Part shown: positions 1-7,944 of the stretch, piece by piece
Layout of the letters: each line of letters starts with the position of its first letter
Numbering within the stretch: the stretch's first letter is position 1
NCBI RefSeq assembly: GCF_013155295.1
Contig: NZ_JABJXT010000008.1
Span: forward strand, 62,001 to 126,000
DNA from: Pseudogemmobacter hezensis
GTDB lineage: Bacteria; Pseudomonadota; Alphaproteobacteria; Rhodobacterales; Rhodobacteraceae
Direction: 5' to 3'
DNA length: 64,000 nucleotides
Position numbers and translations under genes: made by a program
The notes under the pieces: generated by a model
What the model saw: only the letters and a program-made list of their open reading frames with translations
Told to the model about the DNA's origin: nothing
Database searches by the model: none

Positions 1-1
1 T

Positions 2-436
2 CTCTACCGTCTCGCCGCCTGGAAAGCGCCTTTCGCAACCCCGATCACCGCAGGCAATGTGCGCTGGACCTCAAGTTTCGGCACCCGCGATGACCCGTTC
101 GGGCGCGGCAGCCGCCGCCATGAGGGCACCGATATCGCAGGCCCCTATGGAACCGCGATCTTTGCCACCGCCGAAGGCACGGTCACGCATGCGGGCTGGC
201 AAAACGGATACGGCCGCCTTATCAAGATCCAGCACGCCTTTGGCGTCGAAACCCGTTACGCTCATTTGTCACAGATCCGTGTCCAGGTTGGACAAAAGGT
301 GTCGCGCGGCGACAGGATCGGTGATATGGGCAATTCAGGCCGGTCGACCGGCACTCATCTTCACTACGAAGTCCGCATCGGTGGCACAGCTGTGAACCCG
401 ATGACCTTCATAAGGGCAGCGAGAAATGTTTTCTAA
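2..436 (+). CDS. M23-family metallopeptidase (LytM), 3' part only
   Basis: The reading frame enters from the left edge, so only the C-terminal ~144 residues are visible. They form a LytM/peptidase M23 domain, a zinc endopeptidase fold that cuts peptidoglycan cross-bridges in the periplasm. The zinc ligands are present: the HxxxD motif in RHEGTDIAG and the HLHYE motif near the C-terminus. An N-terminal signal or coiled-coil region would lie outside the window. The stop codon lies inside the following bactofilin gene (11-base overlap). The M23-bactofilin pair is a known alphaproteobacterial arrangement in which the cytoskeletal bactofilin positions the peptidase. Family assignment is secure; the specific role is inferred from this pairing. 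Confidence 0.9.
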   Translation, partial: LYRLAAWKAPFATPITAGNVRWTSSFGTRDDPFGRGSRRHEGTDIAGPYGTAIFATAEGTVTHAGWQNGYGRLIKIQHAFGVETRYAHLSQIRVQVGQKVSRGDRIGDMGNSGRSTGTHLHYEVRIGGTAVNPMTFIRAARNVF

Positions 437-941
437 GAGCCGCATCAACGAAACGGGCGCGAAACCCGAAGCAGACAAACCCAAGGCGCCGGAGGCCCCC
501 GTGTCGAAACCTTCCATGGATTTCACTCCCTCGGCCCCCAAGGGCAAAGCTGTCGCATCCGTGCTGTCCTCGGATCTGACGGTTGTGGGCAATCTGCGCA
601 CTTCGGGTGATATCCAGGTCGAGGGCACGGTTGAGGGCGATATCCGCGCCCATCTGCTGACCGTCGGCGAAAGCGCCACCATCCGCGGCGAGATCGTGGC
701 TGACGATATCGTCGTCAACGGCCGCGTCATCGGTCGGGTGCGCGGGCTGAAAGTGCGCCTTACCTCGACCGCACGTGTCGAAGGCGACATCATCCACAAA
801 ACCATCGCCATCGAATCGGGTGCCCATTTCGAGGGTTCGGTTCAGCGCCAGGAAGATCCGCTGTCCACCGGGCGCGGCGCGACGGCATCGGTCATCCAGC
901 CCCAGGTCGCCGATGCGGCCCCGGCTGTCGAGACGCCCTGA
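426..941 (+). CDS. Bactofilin family polymer-forming cytoskeletal protein
   Basis: 171 residues, starting MFSKSRIN. A disordered Pro/Lys-rich head (~1-45) is followed by the beta-helical DUF583 core (~48-150), with the typical run of short strands such as TVVGNLRTSGDIQVEGTVEG. A charged/polar tail of ~20 residues follows. Bactofilins polymerise without nucleotide and organise cell-wall enzymes at the inner membrane. The ATG lies inside the end of the upstream M23 peptidase gene, so the two are translationally coupled. A Rho-independent terminator follows at 981. A second, shorter bactofilin with the same MFSK start lies at 51709. Confidence 0.93.
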   Translation: MFSKSRINETGAKPEADKPKAPEAPVSKPSMDFTPSAPKGKAVASVLSSDLTVVGNLRTSGDIQVEGTVEGDIRAHLLTVGESATIRGEIVADDIVVNGRVIGRVRGLKVRLTSTARVEGDIIHKTIAIESGAHFEGSVQRQEDPLSTGRGATASVIQPQVADAAPAVETP

Positions 942-980
942 TCCTCGCATAACCCCGCCGCAAGGCCGGGATGACTATCA

Positions 981-1014
981 AACGGCCCTTCCGATTGCGG
1001 GGGGCCGTTTTTCT
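981..1014 (+). terminator. Rho-independent terminator after the bactofilin gene
   Basis: AACGGCCC (981-988) and GGGCCGTT (1002-1009) form a perfect 8-bp stem followed by a T-rich run. It sits 40 bases after the bactofilin stop and separates that operon from valS. Confidence 0.8.
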
Positions 1015-1137
1015 TTGCCGCATATTCTGATGCCTCAGGCGGGCGATATGCCGCGTTAAGATCTGCCAGCCCCAGCCCGCCTCTTTCCCTTTTCGCGCGT
1101 ATTGGCTAAATCCTGCCTCAGCATAAGGGGAAGCGCG

Positions 1138-4100
1138 ATGGCTATGGAAAAGACCTTCAACGCCCAGGAAGCCGAGGCCCGGATTTCCGAACTCTGGATC
1201 GACCAAAAGGTCGGCCGTGCGGGCGCAAATGCCAAACCCGGCAAGCCCGCCTTCTCCGTCGTCATTCCGCCGCCGAATGTCACCGGCAGCCTGCATATGG
1301 GCCATGCCTTCAACAACACGCTGCAAGATGTGCTGGTGCGCTGGCACCGGATGCGCGGCTTTGACACGCTTTGGCAGCCCGGCACCGATCACGCGGGCAT
1401 CGCCACCCAGATGGTGGTCGAGCGCGAGCTGGCCAAAGACGGCAAGCGCCGCTCGGATTTCTCGCGCCCTGAATTCCTGGGTCTGGTGTGGGAGCAAAAG
1501 AAGAAATCGCGCGGCAATATCATCGGCCAGCTGATGCGCCTTGGCGCGACCTGCGACTGGGACCGTGAGGCCTTTACCATGTCGGGCGCCCCCGATGCGC
1601 CTGCGGGCGAGGAAGGCAATTTCCACGACGCGGTGATCAAGGTCTTTGTCGATCTTTACAACAAGGGCCTGATCTATCGCGGCAAGCGGCTGGTGAACTG
1701 GGATCCCCATTTCGAGACCGCGATCTCTGACCTTGAGGTCGAGCAGACCGAGGTCGACGGCCATATGTGGCATTTCAAATACCCGCTGGCCGGGGGTGAG
1801 ACCTATCTTTACGAAGAGAAGGATGAGGACGGCAACGTCACCTTCTCGGAAACCCGCGACTATATTTCCATTGCGACCACCCGGCCTGAGACGATGCTGG
1901 GCGACGGCGCGGTGGCGGTGCACCCCTCTGACAGCCGCTATGCGCCCATCGTCGGCAAGCTCTGCGAAATCCCCGTCGGCCCGCAAGAGCATCGCCGCTT
2001 GGTGCCGATCATCACCGATATGTATCCCGATCCGACCTTCGGCTCGGGCGCGGTCAAGATCACCGGCGCGCATGATTTCAACGATTACGGCGTGGCGCAG
2101 CGCAATGGCATCCCGCTTTACCGCCTGATGGATACCCGCGCCCGGATGCGCGACGATGGCCTGCCCTATGAGGAAAGCTGCGCCAACGCCAAAGCCATTC
2201 TGGACGGTGCCAGCTATACCGAGGCCGATGTCGACCGCATCAACCTGGTGCCCGACCATCTGCGCGGCCTTGACCGCTATGAGGCGCGTAAGCTGGTGGT
2301 GGCCGAGATCAACGAAGAAGGCCTCGCCGTCACCAAACTGGTGAAGTCGGTCGACAAAGAGACCAATGCCGAGCATCTGGAACGCGTTCCGGTGGTCGAG
2401 AACAAGAAGATCATGCAGCCCTTCGGTGACCGCTCGAAAGTGGTGATCGAGCCGATGCTGACCGACCAGTGGTTCGTCGAGACCTCGAAAATCGTCGGCC
2501 CGGCGCTGGATGCTGTCAGGAATGGCGACACGGTGATCCTGCCCGAGCGTGACACCAAGACCTATTTCCACTGGCTGGAAAATATCGAGCCCTGGTGCAT
2601 CTCGCGCCAGCTGTGGTGGGGCCATCAGATCCCGGTCTGGTATGGTCTGGATCTGCGCCCCGCCGGGTTCAAAGACGATCAGGGCGACAATGCGCTGGAT
2701 GAGGCAGAGATCTTCCGCTTCCTCTTTGATGGCGGATTCAACAATGCCGACCCGGTCTATTTCTGCGCGCCTTCGCTCGATGGTGTGACGGGTCAGTTCC
2801 AGGACGCGCTGGCCCCCCTGCCGATGCCGCTGAACCAGGCCCGCATCGTCGAGGTCGAAAACCGTGAGGCCGCGACCGAGGCCCTGGCCGCAGCCCTGGC
2901 AGACTACAACCTGACCCAGGACCCGACGAAGCTGATCTATCCGGTCTGGCGCGATGCCGATGTGCTGGACACCTGGTTCTCGTCTGGTCTGTGGCCGATT
3001 GGCACCCTGGGCTGGCCGGAACAGACGCCGGAACTGGCGCGCTATTTCCCGACCTCTGTGCTGGTGACGGGCTTTGACATCATCTTCTTCTGGGTCGCCC
3101 GGATGATGATGATGCAGCTGGCCGTCGTCGATCAGGTGCCGTTCAAAACCGTTTATGTTCATGCCCTTGTCCGCGATGAGAAGGGCAAGAAGATGTCGAA
3201 ATCGCTGGGCAATGTGCTGGACCCGCTGGATCTGATCGCCGATTACGGCGCCGATGCGGTGCGCTTTACCCTGGCCGCAATGGCCGCGATGGGGCGTGAC
3301 CTGAAGCTGTCGAAAGACCGCATCGCGGGCTATCGCAACTTTGGCACCAAGCTGTGGAACGCCTGCCGTTTCGCCGAGATGAACGGCGTCTGGGAAGGCC
3401 ACGCCACCAAAGCCGGGCCGCCGGTTGCAGCCGCCACCGCGAACAAATGGATTATCGGCGAGACCGCGAAAGCGCTCGCCGAGGTCGATCTGGCGCTGGC
3501 CGAGTTCCGCTTCGATCAGGCCGCAGACACGCTTTACAAATTCGTCTGGGGCAAGGTCTGCGACTGGTATGTCGAATTCGCCAAGCCGCTGTTCGATGGC
3601 GATGCAGCGGCAGAGACGCGGGAAACCATGGCCTGGGTGCTTGACCAGTGCATGATCCTCTTGCACCCCTTCATGCCCTTCATCACCGAAGAGCTTTGGG
3701 CGACCACCGGCACGCGCGAGAAACTGCTGGTTCACACCGACTGGCCCGAATATGGCCCCGCCCTGATCGACCAGGCGGCAGATGCCGAGATGTCGTTTGT
3801 GACCGGGCTGATCGATGAAATCCGCTCGGCCCGGGCGCAATGCCATGTGCCCGCGGGTCTGAAAATCGACATCGTGGCGACGGATCTGACGGGCGCGGCA
3901 CGTGAGGCCTTCACCCGCAATGAGGCGCTGATCCGCCGCATGGCGCGGATCGACGGTTTCTCGGAAGGCGCGGCCCCGAAAGGCTCGATCCTGGTGGCGG
4001 CGGGTGGCGCTGGCTTTGCCATTCCGCTGGAAGGGCTGATCGACATTGCCGAGGAAAAAGCGCGGCTGACCAAAACGCTTGAGAAGCTGGGGAAAGAGAT

Positions 4101-4251
4101 CGGCGGTCTGAAAGGGCGGCTCGACAATCCGAAATTCGCAGCCTCTGCGCCGGAAGAGGTGGTCGATGAGGCCCGCGCCAATCTCGAAGCCCGCGAGGAT
4201 GAGCGGGCCAAGGTTGAGGTCGCGCTGAAACGCCTCTCGGAACTCTCGTAA
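1138..4251 (+). CDS. valS: Valyl-tRNA synthetase
   Basis: 1037 residues. This class I synthetase charges tRNA-Val in the cytoplasm. The HIGH-type motif is HMGH (~residues 50-53, after NVTGSL) and the KMSKS motif is in [10 protein letters not shown] (~residue 685). The editing domain (CP1) lies between them, and a C-terminal tRNA-binding coiled coil (about the last 70 residues, starting [16 protein letters not shown]) is complete. An in-frame TTG at 1102 exists, but ATG 1138 is preferred because AAGGGG lies 7 bases upstream. The length is slightly above the ~950 typical of E. coli ValS. The gene appears monocistronic, with a terminator immediately after it. Confidence 0.98.
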   Translation: MAMEKTFNAQEAEARISELWIDQKVGRAGANAKPGKPAFSVVIPPPNVTGSLHMGHAFNNTLQDVLVRWHRMRGFDTLWQPGTDHAGIATQMVVERELAKDGKRRSDFSRPEFLGLVWEQKKKSRGNIIGQLMRLGATCDWDREAFTMSGAPDAPAGEEGNFHDAVIKVFVDLYNKGLIYRGKRLVNWDPHFETAISDLEVEQTEVDGHMWHFKYPLAGGETYLYEEKDEDGNVTFSETRDYISIATTRPETMLGDGAVAVHPSDSRYAPIVGKLCEIPVGPQEHRRLVPIITDMYPDPTFGSGAVKITGAHDFNDYGVAQRNGIPLYRLMDTRARMRDDGLPYEESCANAKAILDGASYTEADVDRINLVPDHLRGLDRYEARKLVVAEINEEGLAVTKLVKSVDKETNAEHLERVPVVENKKIMQPFGDRSKVVIEPMLTDQWFVETSKIVGPALDAVRNGDTVILPERDTKTYFHWLENIEPWCISRQLWWGHQIPVWYGLDLRPAGFKDDQGDNALDEAEIFRFLFDGGFNNADPVYFCAPSLDGVTGQFQDALAPLPMPLNQARIVEVENREAATEALAAALADYNLTQDPTKLIYPVWRDADVLDTWFSSGLWPIGTLGWPEQTPELARYFPTSVLVTGFDIIFFWVARMMMMQLAVVDQVPFKTVYVHALVRDEKGKKMSKSLGNVLDPLDLIADYGADAVRFTLAAMAAMGRDLKLSKDRIAGYRNFGTKLWNACRFAEMNGVWEGHATKAGPPVAAATANKWIIGETAKALAEVDLALAEFRFDQAADTLYKFVWGKVCDWYVEFAKPLFDGDAAAETRETMAWVLDQCMILLHPFMPFITEELWATTGTREKLLVHTDWPEYGPALIDQAADAEMSFVTGLIDEIRSARAQCHVPAGLKIDIVATDLTGAAREAFTRNEALIRRMARIDGFSEGAAPKGSILVAAGGAGFAIPLEGLIDIAEEKARLTKTLEKLGKEIGGLKGRLDNPKFAASAPEEVVDEARANLEAREDERAKVEVALKRLSELS

Positions 4252-4256
4252 CAGCA

Positions 4257-4287
4257 AAAGCCCGCAGATCACTCTGCGGGCTTTCTT
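4257..4287. terminator. Bidirectional terminator between valS and prfH
   Basis: AAAGCCCGCAG (4257-4267) and CTGCGGGCTTT (4274-4284) pair perfectly with a 6-base loop. T-rich sequence follows on the + strand and TTTTGC on the - strand, so it can end both convergent transcripts. Confidence 0.85.
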
Positions 4288-4303
4288 CTTATTTGCAGCC
4301 CCC

Positions 4304-4939
4304 CTATCTGGCGGGCCGGAAGGCAGGGCCGTCGAACACCAGATGCGGCGCGCCGCGCTGCAGCTGGTGATGCAGCGCATGGCTTTCCCCCTGGGCCGCC
4401 GCCTCGGCCCCGGCCTGATCGGCGGCGATCAGTGCGGCCAGACGCTCCAGCGCGATGCGGCGGTTCTGATGCTGCGAGCGGCTGTCACGCACCACCACCG
4501 ACCAAAGCCGCCCCTTGTCATCGCGCCACCGCGCCCGGATCGCGCTGGCGGTTTTGTTCTGATGCTGACCGCCCGGCCCCCCGGCCCGGATCGCCTGCAT
4601 CTCAACCGCGCCCGGATCAATCGCCACCTGCGCAGGCGGGGGCGTCAGCCGGAAGATCTGGATGAACCAGTTCTTGCGCGGATGTTTCGGCCGCAGGCCT
4701 GAGGCACAGCGCCAAAGCACCACGCCGGCAACCTGCTGCGCCAGCAGATCCGCCCCGGTCCCGCCAAGGACCACCACCGCCGAGGACGGCCCATGCGCCC
4801 CCTCTCGTGCGGCGATGTCCAGATCCAGCCCGTAAAGCGCCACCTGATCCTCCAGCCAGGCCAGGAAATGCGCCACCGCCTGGCGGCACTCGCCCGGGCC
4901 ATTGCCGCTTGAGATCAGCAGGGTTTCAGCCATGCTCAT
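4304..4939 (-). CDS. prfH: Peptide chain release factor homolog PrfH (RF-H)
   Basis: 211 residues, much shorter than RF1/RF2 (~360). It keeps the peptidyl-tRNA hydrolysis loop with the universal GGQ motif (AGGPGGQHQNKT, ~residues 119-130). The codon-recognition part of RF1/RF2 is not recognisable, as is characteristic of RF-H. Family knowledge: PrfH releases nascent chains from ribosomes whose 16S decoding centre has been cut, and the partner RtcB then religates the RNA. The ATG overlaps the rtcB stop in an ATGA, so the two are translationally coupled in the order rtcB-prfH. A second ATG two codons in (4933) is an alternative start. Confidence 0.93.
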   Translation of the reverse strand: MSMAETLLISSGNGPGECRQAVAHFLAWLEDQVALYGLDLDIAAREGAHGPSSAVVVLGGTGADLLAQQVAGVVLWRCASGLRPKHPRKNWFIQIFRLTPPPAQVAIDPGAVEMQAIRAGGPGGQHQNKTASAIRARWRDDKGRLWSVVVRDSRSQHQNRRIALERLAALIAADQAGAEAAAQGESHALHHQLQRGAPHLVFDGPAFRPAR

Positions 4940-6054
4940 GCCGCCTCTCCCTTCTTCCAGGTGATCAGCGGGATCAGCCGCGCAAGGGGGCGGGCAAGGC
5001 CAAAATGCTGCAGATCAGCCAGCACGCTTTCAGGGCGCTTATAGGCCGTGCCCGCCTCTTCCAGCAAAAGGTCTGGATCGGCGCAGACCACCCGCCCGCC
5101 GAAACGGTTGCGGGTAAGCTGCGTCAGCACCGACCGTTCCTTGCGGATCCGCCCATGCATCGAGCTGCGGTCATAGCGCCGCCCCGCCCCATGCGAGACC
5201 GAGGCCAGCGCCTCAGGCACCAGATCCGGCACCGAAAGCAGATAGCTTGGCGCATCGCGCGAGCCTGCCAGTGGAACAAGCCCCAGGTCCGGCGCCGCAG
5301 CACCCTTGCGGTGCAGCCAATGGCCTTGATGCGGCACGACATGGTTGTGAACCGCGTCGCAGATCAGCCGCGCCTCGGCCCCAAGCGCCAGGGCCGCGCG
5401 TTCGGCGATCAGTGCCCGGTTCAGCCGCGCCCAGATCACCGCCGCATCGTGAAGCGCCAGATAGTCGCGGCCTGCCTGGGCATCGGGCGCATAGCCCTGT
5501 TTCCAGGCCTGATCCAGGCCCTCAAACACCGCCGCCCCCCGACTGCGAGAGCCGGAATGCACCAGCAGACAGAGATCGCCGTCCTTCAGCCCAGAGGCCG
5601 CGTCAGCCTCTTCCACCTGCTGCAGCTCGCAAAAATGGTTGCCGCCGCCGATTGTGCCAAGACCTTCTGCGCCAATCAGCCCGGAAAGGCCTGCCGCTGC
5701 AAGTCGCGCCGCCGCCTCATCAGCCTCAGCGCCTTGGTCCAGAGCCGCCAGCCGACGCACCGCTTTGTCGAGTTTCAGCCGATGGCGCGGCAGGTCCAGC
5801 CGATAGAGCGCCATACCGCAGCCGATATCCGGCCCGACAAGCTGCGGCCAGATCCGGTCAGCCAGAAAGGCCGCCCCGACCGGGCCATAGCGCCCAGGAT
5901 GCAGGTCAGGAAAACCCGCGACCGCGACCATGCCAGGCCAGCGGGCGGTCTCGGCCAGCTGATCCTCGGCGCGGCCCTCGATCCAGGTCGTGCTTTGATA
6001 GAATTGTGAGACAGGCGCCCGCAGGCGGCCTTCTCTGGTAATGGGAGTGCCCAT
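4936..6054 (-). CDS. rtcB: RtcB-family RNA ligase, PrfH-associated type
   Basis: 372 residues, shorter than housekeeping E. coli RtcB (~408). It joins 2',3'-cyclic phosphate or 3'-phosphate ends to 5'-OH RNA ends using GTP and manganese. Catalytic signatures are visible: DIGCGM with the metal-binding Cys (~residue 79), GGNHFCEL, HSGSR, and the HGAGR box carrying the histidine that is guanylylated. All key residues look intact. SD GGAAAG lies 7 bases before the ATG. Coupling to prfH marks it as the ribosome-repair subtype rather than the tRNA-splicing type. A possible leader ORF and two hairpins lie upstream (6078-6185). Confidence 0.92.
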   Translation of the reverse strand: MGTPITREGRLRAPVSQFYQSTTWIEGRAEDQLAETARWPGMVAVAGFPDLHPGRYGPVGAAFLADRIWPQLVGPDIGCGMALYRLDLPRHRLKLDKAVRRLAALDQGAEADEAAARLAAAGLSGLIGAEGLGTIGGGNHFCELQQVEEADAASGLKDGDLCLLVHSGSRSRGAAVFEGLDQAWKQGYAPDAQAGRDYLALHDAAVIWARLNRALIAERAALALGAEARLICDAVHNHVVPHQGHWLHRKGAAAPDLGLVPLAGSRDAPSYLLSVPDLVPEALASVSHGAGRRYDRSSMHGRIRKERSVLTQLTRNRFGGRVVCADPDLLLEEAGTAYKRPESVLADLQHFGLARPLARLIPLITWKKGEAA

Positions 6055-6077
6055 ATTCGTCTTTCCAACGCGAGATT

Positions 6078-6137
6078 GCGCCCGGAATGGGGCGCGGGCG
6101 GAACGACGCTGTCAGGGAAATGATCCGTTCAGGATCA
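6078..6137 (-). promoter_or_regulatory. Leader hairpins upstream of rtcB-prfH (possible translation-coupled control)
   Basis: Two perfect inverted repeats lie in the 5' leader: TGATCC-N5-GGATCA (6121-6137) and GCGCCC-N6-GGGCGC (6078-6095). The first contains the stop codon of the putative leader ORF. The second has a competitor: the leader ORF's 3' end (GGCGCGGG, 6147-6140 on the minus strand) is complementary over 8 bases to CCCGCGCC (6098-6091), which overlaps the hairpin's 5' arm. This resembles attenuator or leader-peptide logic, but neither hairpin has a U-tract. GC-rich sequence makes chance pairing possible. Confidence 0.4.
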
Positions 6138-6185
6138 GCCCCGCGCCAGTTCCGACGGCAGAGTTTGGATGCTGATTGCTGTCAT
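6135..6185 (-). CDS. Possible 16-aa leader peptide ahead of rtcB-prfH
   Basis: Very short ORF MTAISIQTLPSELARG with an unusually strong Shine-Dalgarno AGGAGGG (6198-6192) six bases before its ATG. The stop is TGA, with a second in-frame TGA two codons later. It ends about 80 bases before the rtcB ATG. I do not recognise the peptide. The strong SD, its position before a ribosome-rescue operon, and the hairpin overlapping its stop codon make a regulatory leader plausible. Without comparative data it could also be a chance ORF. Confidence 0.4.
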   Translation of the reverse strand: MTAISIQTLPSELARG

Positions 6186-6301
6186 GGGCCGCCCTCCTCA
6201 GACTGATGCGGGTGATTTGGCGGCCTGGATGCCTGTATGGCTGATTCTACGCAAGATACCTGTGGCCCATGCGGCACGCAGGGTTGCACTACGGCAACAT
6301 A

Positions 6302-7276
6302 TCAGATGTCACGCCGGGGCAGCGTCAGGCGAAAGCTGCTGCCTTTCGTGGCGGCAGCCAGGCTCACCCTGCCCCCATGCGCCGCCAGCATGGCGCGAAG
6401 GATCGCCAGCCCCATCCCCGTGCCGCCGCTTTCGCGCCGGGTGGTGAAGAACGGATCAAATATGCGGGCGGCATTGCCGGGGCTGATCCCATGGCCATTG
6501 TCACTGAAATGGATCACGCAGTCCTGGGCGCTCAGACTGGCGGAAAGCGTGATCTCTGTCGCGCCATGCTCGGATGCGTTGCGGGCCAACGGGCTGAGGA
6601 TCAGGCCGAGGCCCTGGGCAGAGATCGGGATCCGCACCGCCTGCCCCGTGATCGTCCAGCGCAGATCCGGCCAATCCTGCGCCAGCGCTGCCTCGATTTC
6701 GGACAGCGTGCTTTCGCCCAGATAGCGGGCCTCACGGGCCCGCGCGACCTCGCGCAGCGCGGCCAGTTGTGCCTCGATCTGGCGGCCCGCCGCGCCGATC
6801 TGCGCCAACAAAAGTGCATCATCGCCCTGCAGCTGCGCCCCGTCGTCAAGCAGCTCGACCCCGGCGCGGATCGCGGCAACCGGGGTTTTCAGCTCATGGG
6901 TGACATGGTCGGTATAGGCGCGCACCGTCGCCTCACGGTCGCGCAACACACCCGCCATGGCAATCACCCGCTGCGCGGTCGCATGCAGTTCATACGTGCC
7001 GAAATGTGTGGGCGGAACAAGGGGTTCGCCGTTTTCAGCGCCCGCCGCGAAATGCTCAAGCGCCAGGATCGGGCGCAACAAAAGCCGCACCAGCAGCCAG
7101 CCCAGCACCGCCGTCGCCGCCGCGATCACCAGCGCGATGACAATCACCGCATGACGAAAGCCAATAACCGGCCCCAGATAGCGCAGCACCACCATGCCAA
7201 GGAAACTGAGCCCCAGCGTCCCGGCCAGCGCACCGCCCAGCACCAGCCCAAGTGAGGGCCGCCAGCGCCGGCTCAT
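6302..7276 (-). CDS. Sensor histidine kinase
   Basis: 324 residues. Two closely spaced N-terminal membrane helices (~11-31 and ~37-65) leave almost no periplasmic loop, so the signal is probably sensed in or near the membrane. A HAMP-like linker follows, then HisKA with the phospho-acceptor histidine in VTHELKTPVAAI (~residue 129) and HATPase_c with LARNASEHG (N box), DNGHGI and GTGMGLAI (G boxes). The start overlaps the response regulator stop by ATGA, giving the operon order DUF4173 protein, regulator, kinase. The partner is the adjacent regulator. The stimulus is unknown; the DUF4173 membrane protein may be a target or co-sensor. Confidence 0.92.
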   Translation of the reverse strand: MSRRWRPSLGLVLGGALAGTLGLSFLGMVVLRYLGPVIGFRHAVIVIALVIAAATAVLGWLLVRLLLRPILALEHFAAGAENGEPLVPPTHFGTYELHATAQRVIAMAGVLRDREATVRAYTDHVTHELKTPVAAIRAGVELLDDGAQLQGDDALLLAQIGAAGRQIEAQLAALREVARAREARYLGESTLSEIEAALAQDWPDLRWTITGQAVRIPISAQGLGLILSPLARNASEHGATEITLSASLSAQDCVIHFSDNGHGISPGNAARIFDPFFTTRRESGGTGMGLAILRAMLAAHGGRVSLAAATKGSSFRLTLPRRDI

Positions 7277-7944
7277 CTGGCCTCCAGCCGGAAGCCCTGG
7301 CCATGCAGGGTGCCGATCGCCTCATCAAGGCCCGCCGTGCTGAGTTTCTGGCGCAGGTTGCGCAGATGGCTGTCAAGCGTGCGGCCGGATACGGCGCTGC
7401 GCGGCCCCCAAACGGCGCTTATCAGCGCCTCACGCGGGACAAAGCGCCCCGCATCAGCCATCAGCCGCGCAAGCAGCTGAAATTCGGTGGCGGTCAGCGC
7501 CAGATCGGACTGGTCTGTGCGACAGATGCGGGCGCCCGGATCAAGGCTTAGCCGCCCATATTGCAGCGGCGCGGACGGCTGCTGGCCTGCAGAACGCTTC
7601 AGGATCGCCCGCACCCGCGCGATCAGCTCGCGCGGGCTGAAGGGCTTGGTCACATAGTCATCGGCGCCCAGCTCAAGCCCGACGATACGGTCAATCTCAT
7701 CATCACGGGCAGTCAGAAACAGGACCGGCACCTCAGAGCGCTGACGGATCCGGCGGCAGGTCTCAAACCCGTCCATCTCTGGCAGGCCGATATCCAGGAT
7801 GATCAGATCCGGGGCCTCACGCGCCAGATGGGTCAGACAGGCCTGGCCGTCGGCGGCGGTGATCACGCTGAATCCCGCCCGCTCGGCTGCGAGGCGAACC
7901 AGATCGCGCAGGCGCGGATCGTCGTCGACGACCAGTATCTTCAT
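7273..7944 (-). CDS. OmpR/PhoB-type response regulator
   Basis: 223 residues. The receiver domain (~1-115) has the acidic pair in VVDDD, the phospho-acceptor Asp in LIILDIGLPEMDG (~residue 51), and the conserved Lys in YVTKPFSP. A winged-helix DNA-binding domain occupies ~125-220. It overlaps the DUF4173 gene upstream and the kinase downstream by ATGA at each side, so all three are co-translated. It should act as a transcription factor phosphorylated by the adjacent kinase. No target operator could be identified here. Confidence 0.94.
   Translation of the reverse strand: MKILVVDDDPRLRDLVRLAAERAGFSVITAADGQACLTHLAREAPDLIILDIGLPEMDGFETCRRIRQRSEVPVLFLTARDDEIDRIVGLELGADDYVTKPFSPRELIARVRAILKRSAGQQPSAPLQYGRLSLDPGARICRTDQSDLALTATEFQLLARLMADAGRFVPREALISAVWGPRSAVSGRTLDSHLRNLRQKLSTAGLDEAIGTLHGQGFRLEAR

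Noticed and set aside
892-4380. A 1162-residue minus-strand open frame opposite valS
   Set aside because: Shadow of the valS codon pattern in GC-rich DNA; no family match, and valS itself is unmistakable.
6241-6301. Possible sigma-54 promoter (TGG...TTGC) for rtcB, by analogy with E. coli rtcBA
   Set aside because: The GG-GC spacing is wrong for a sigma-54 site and no RtcR regulator gene is adjacent.
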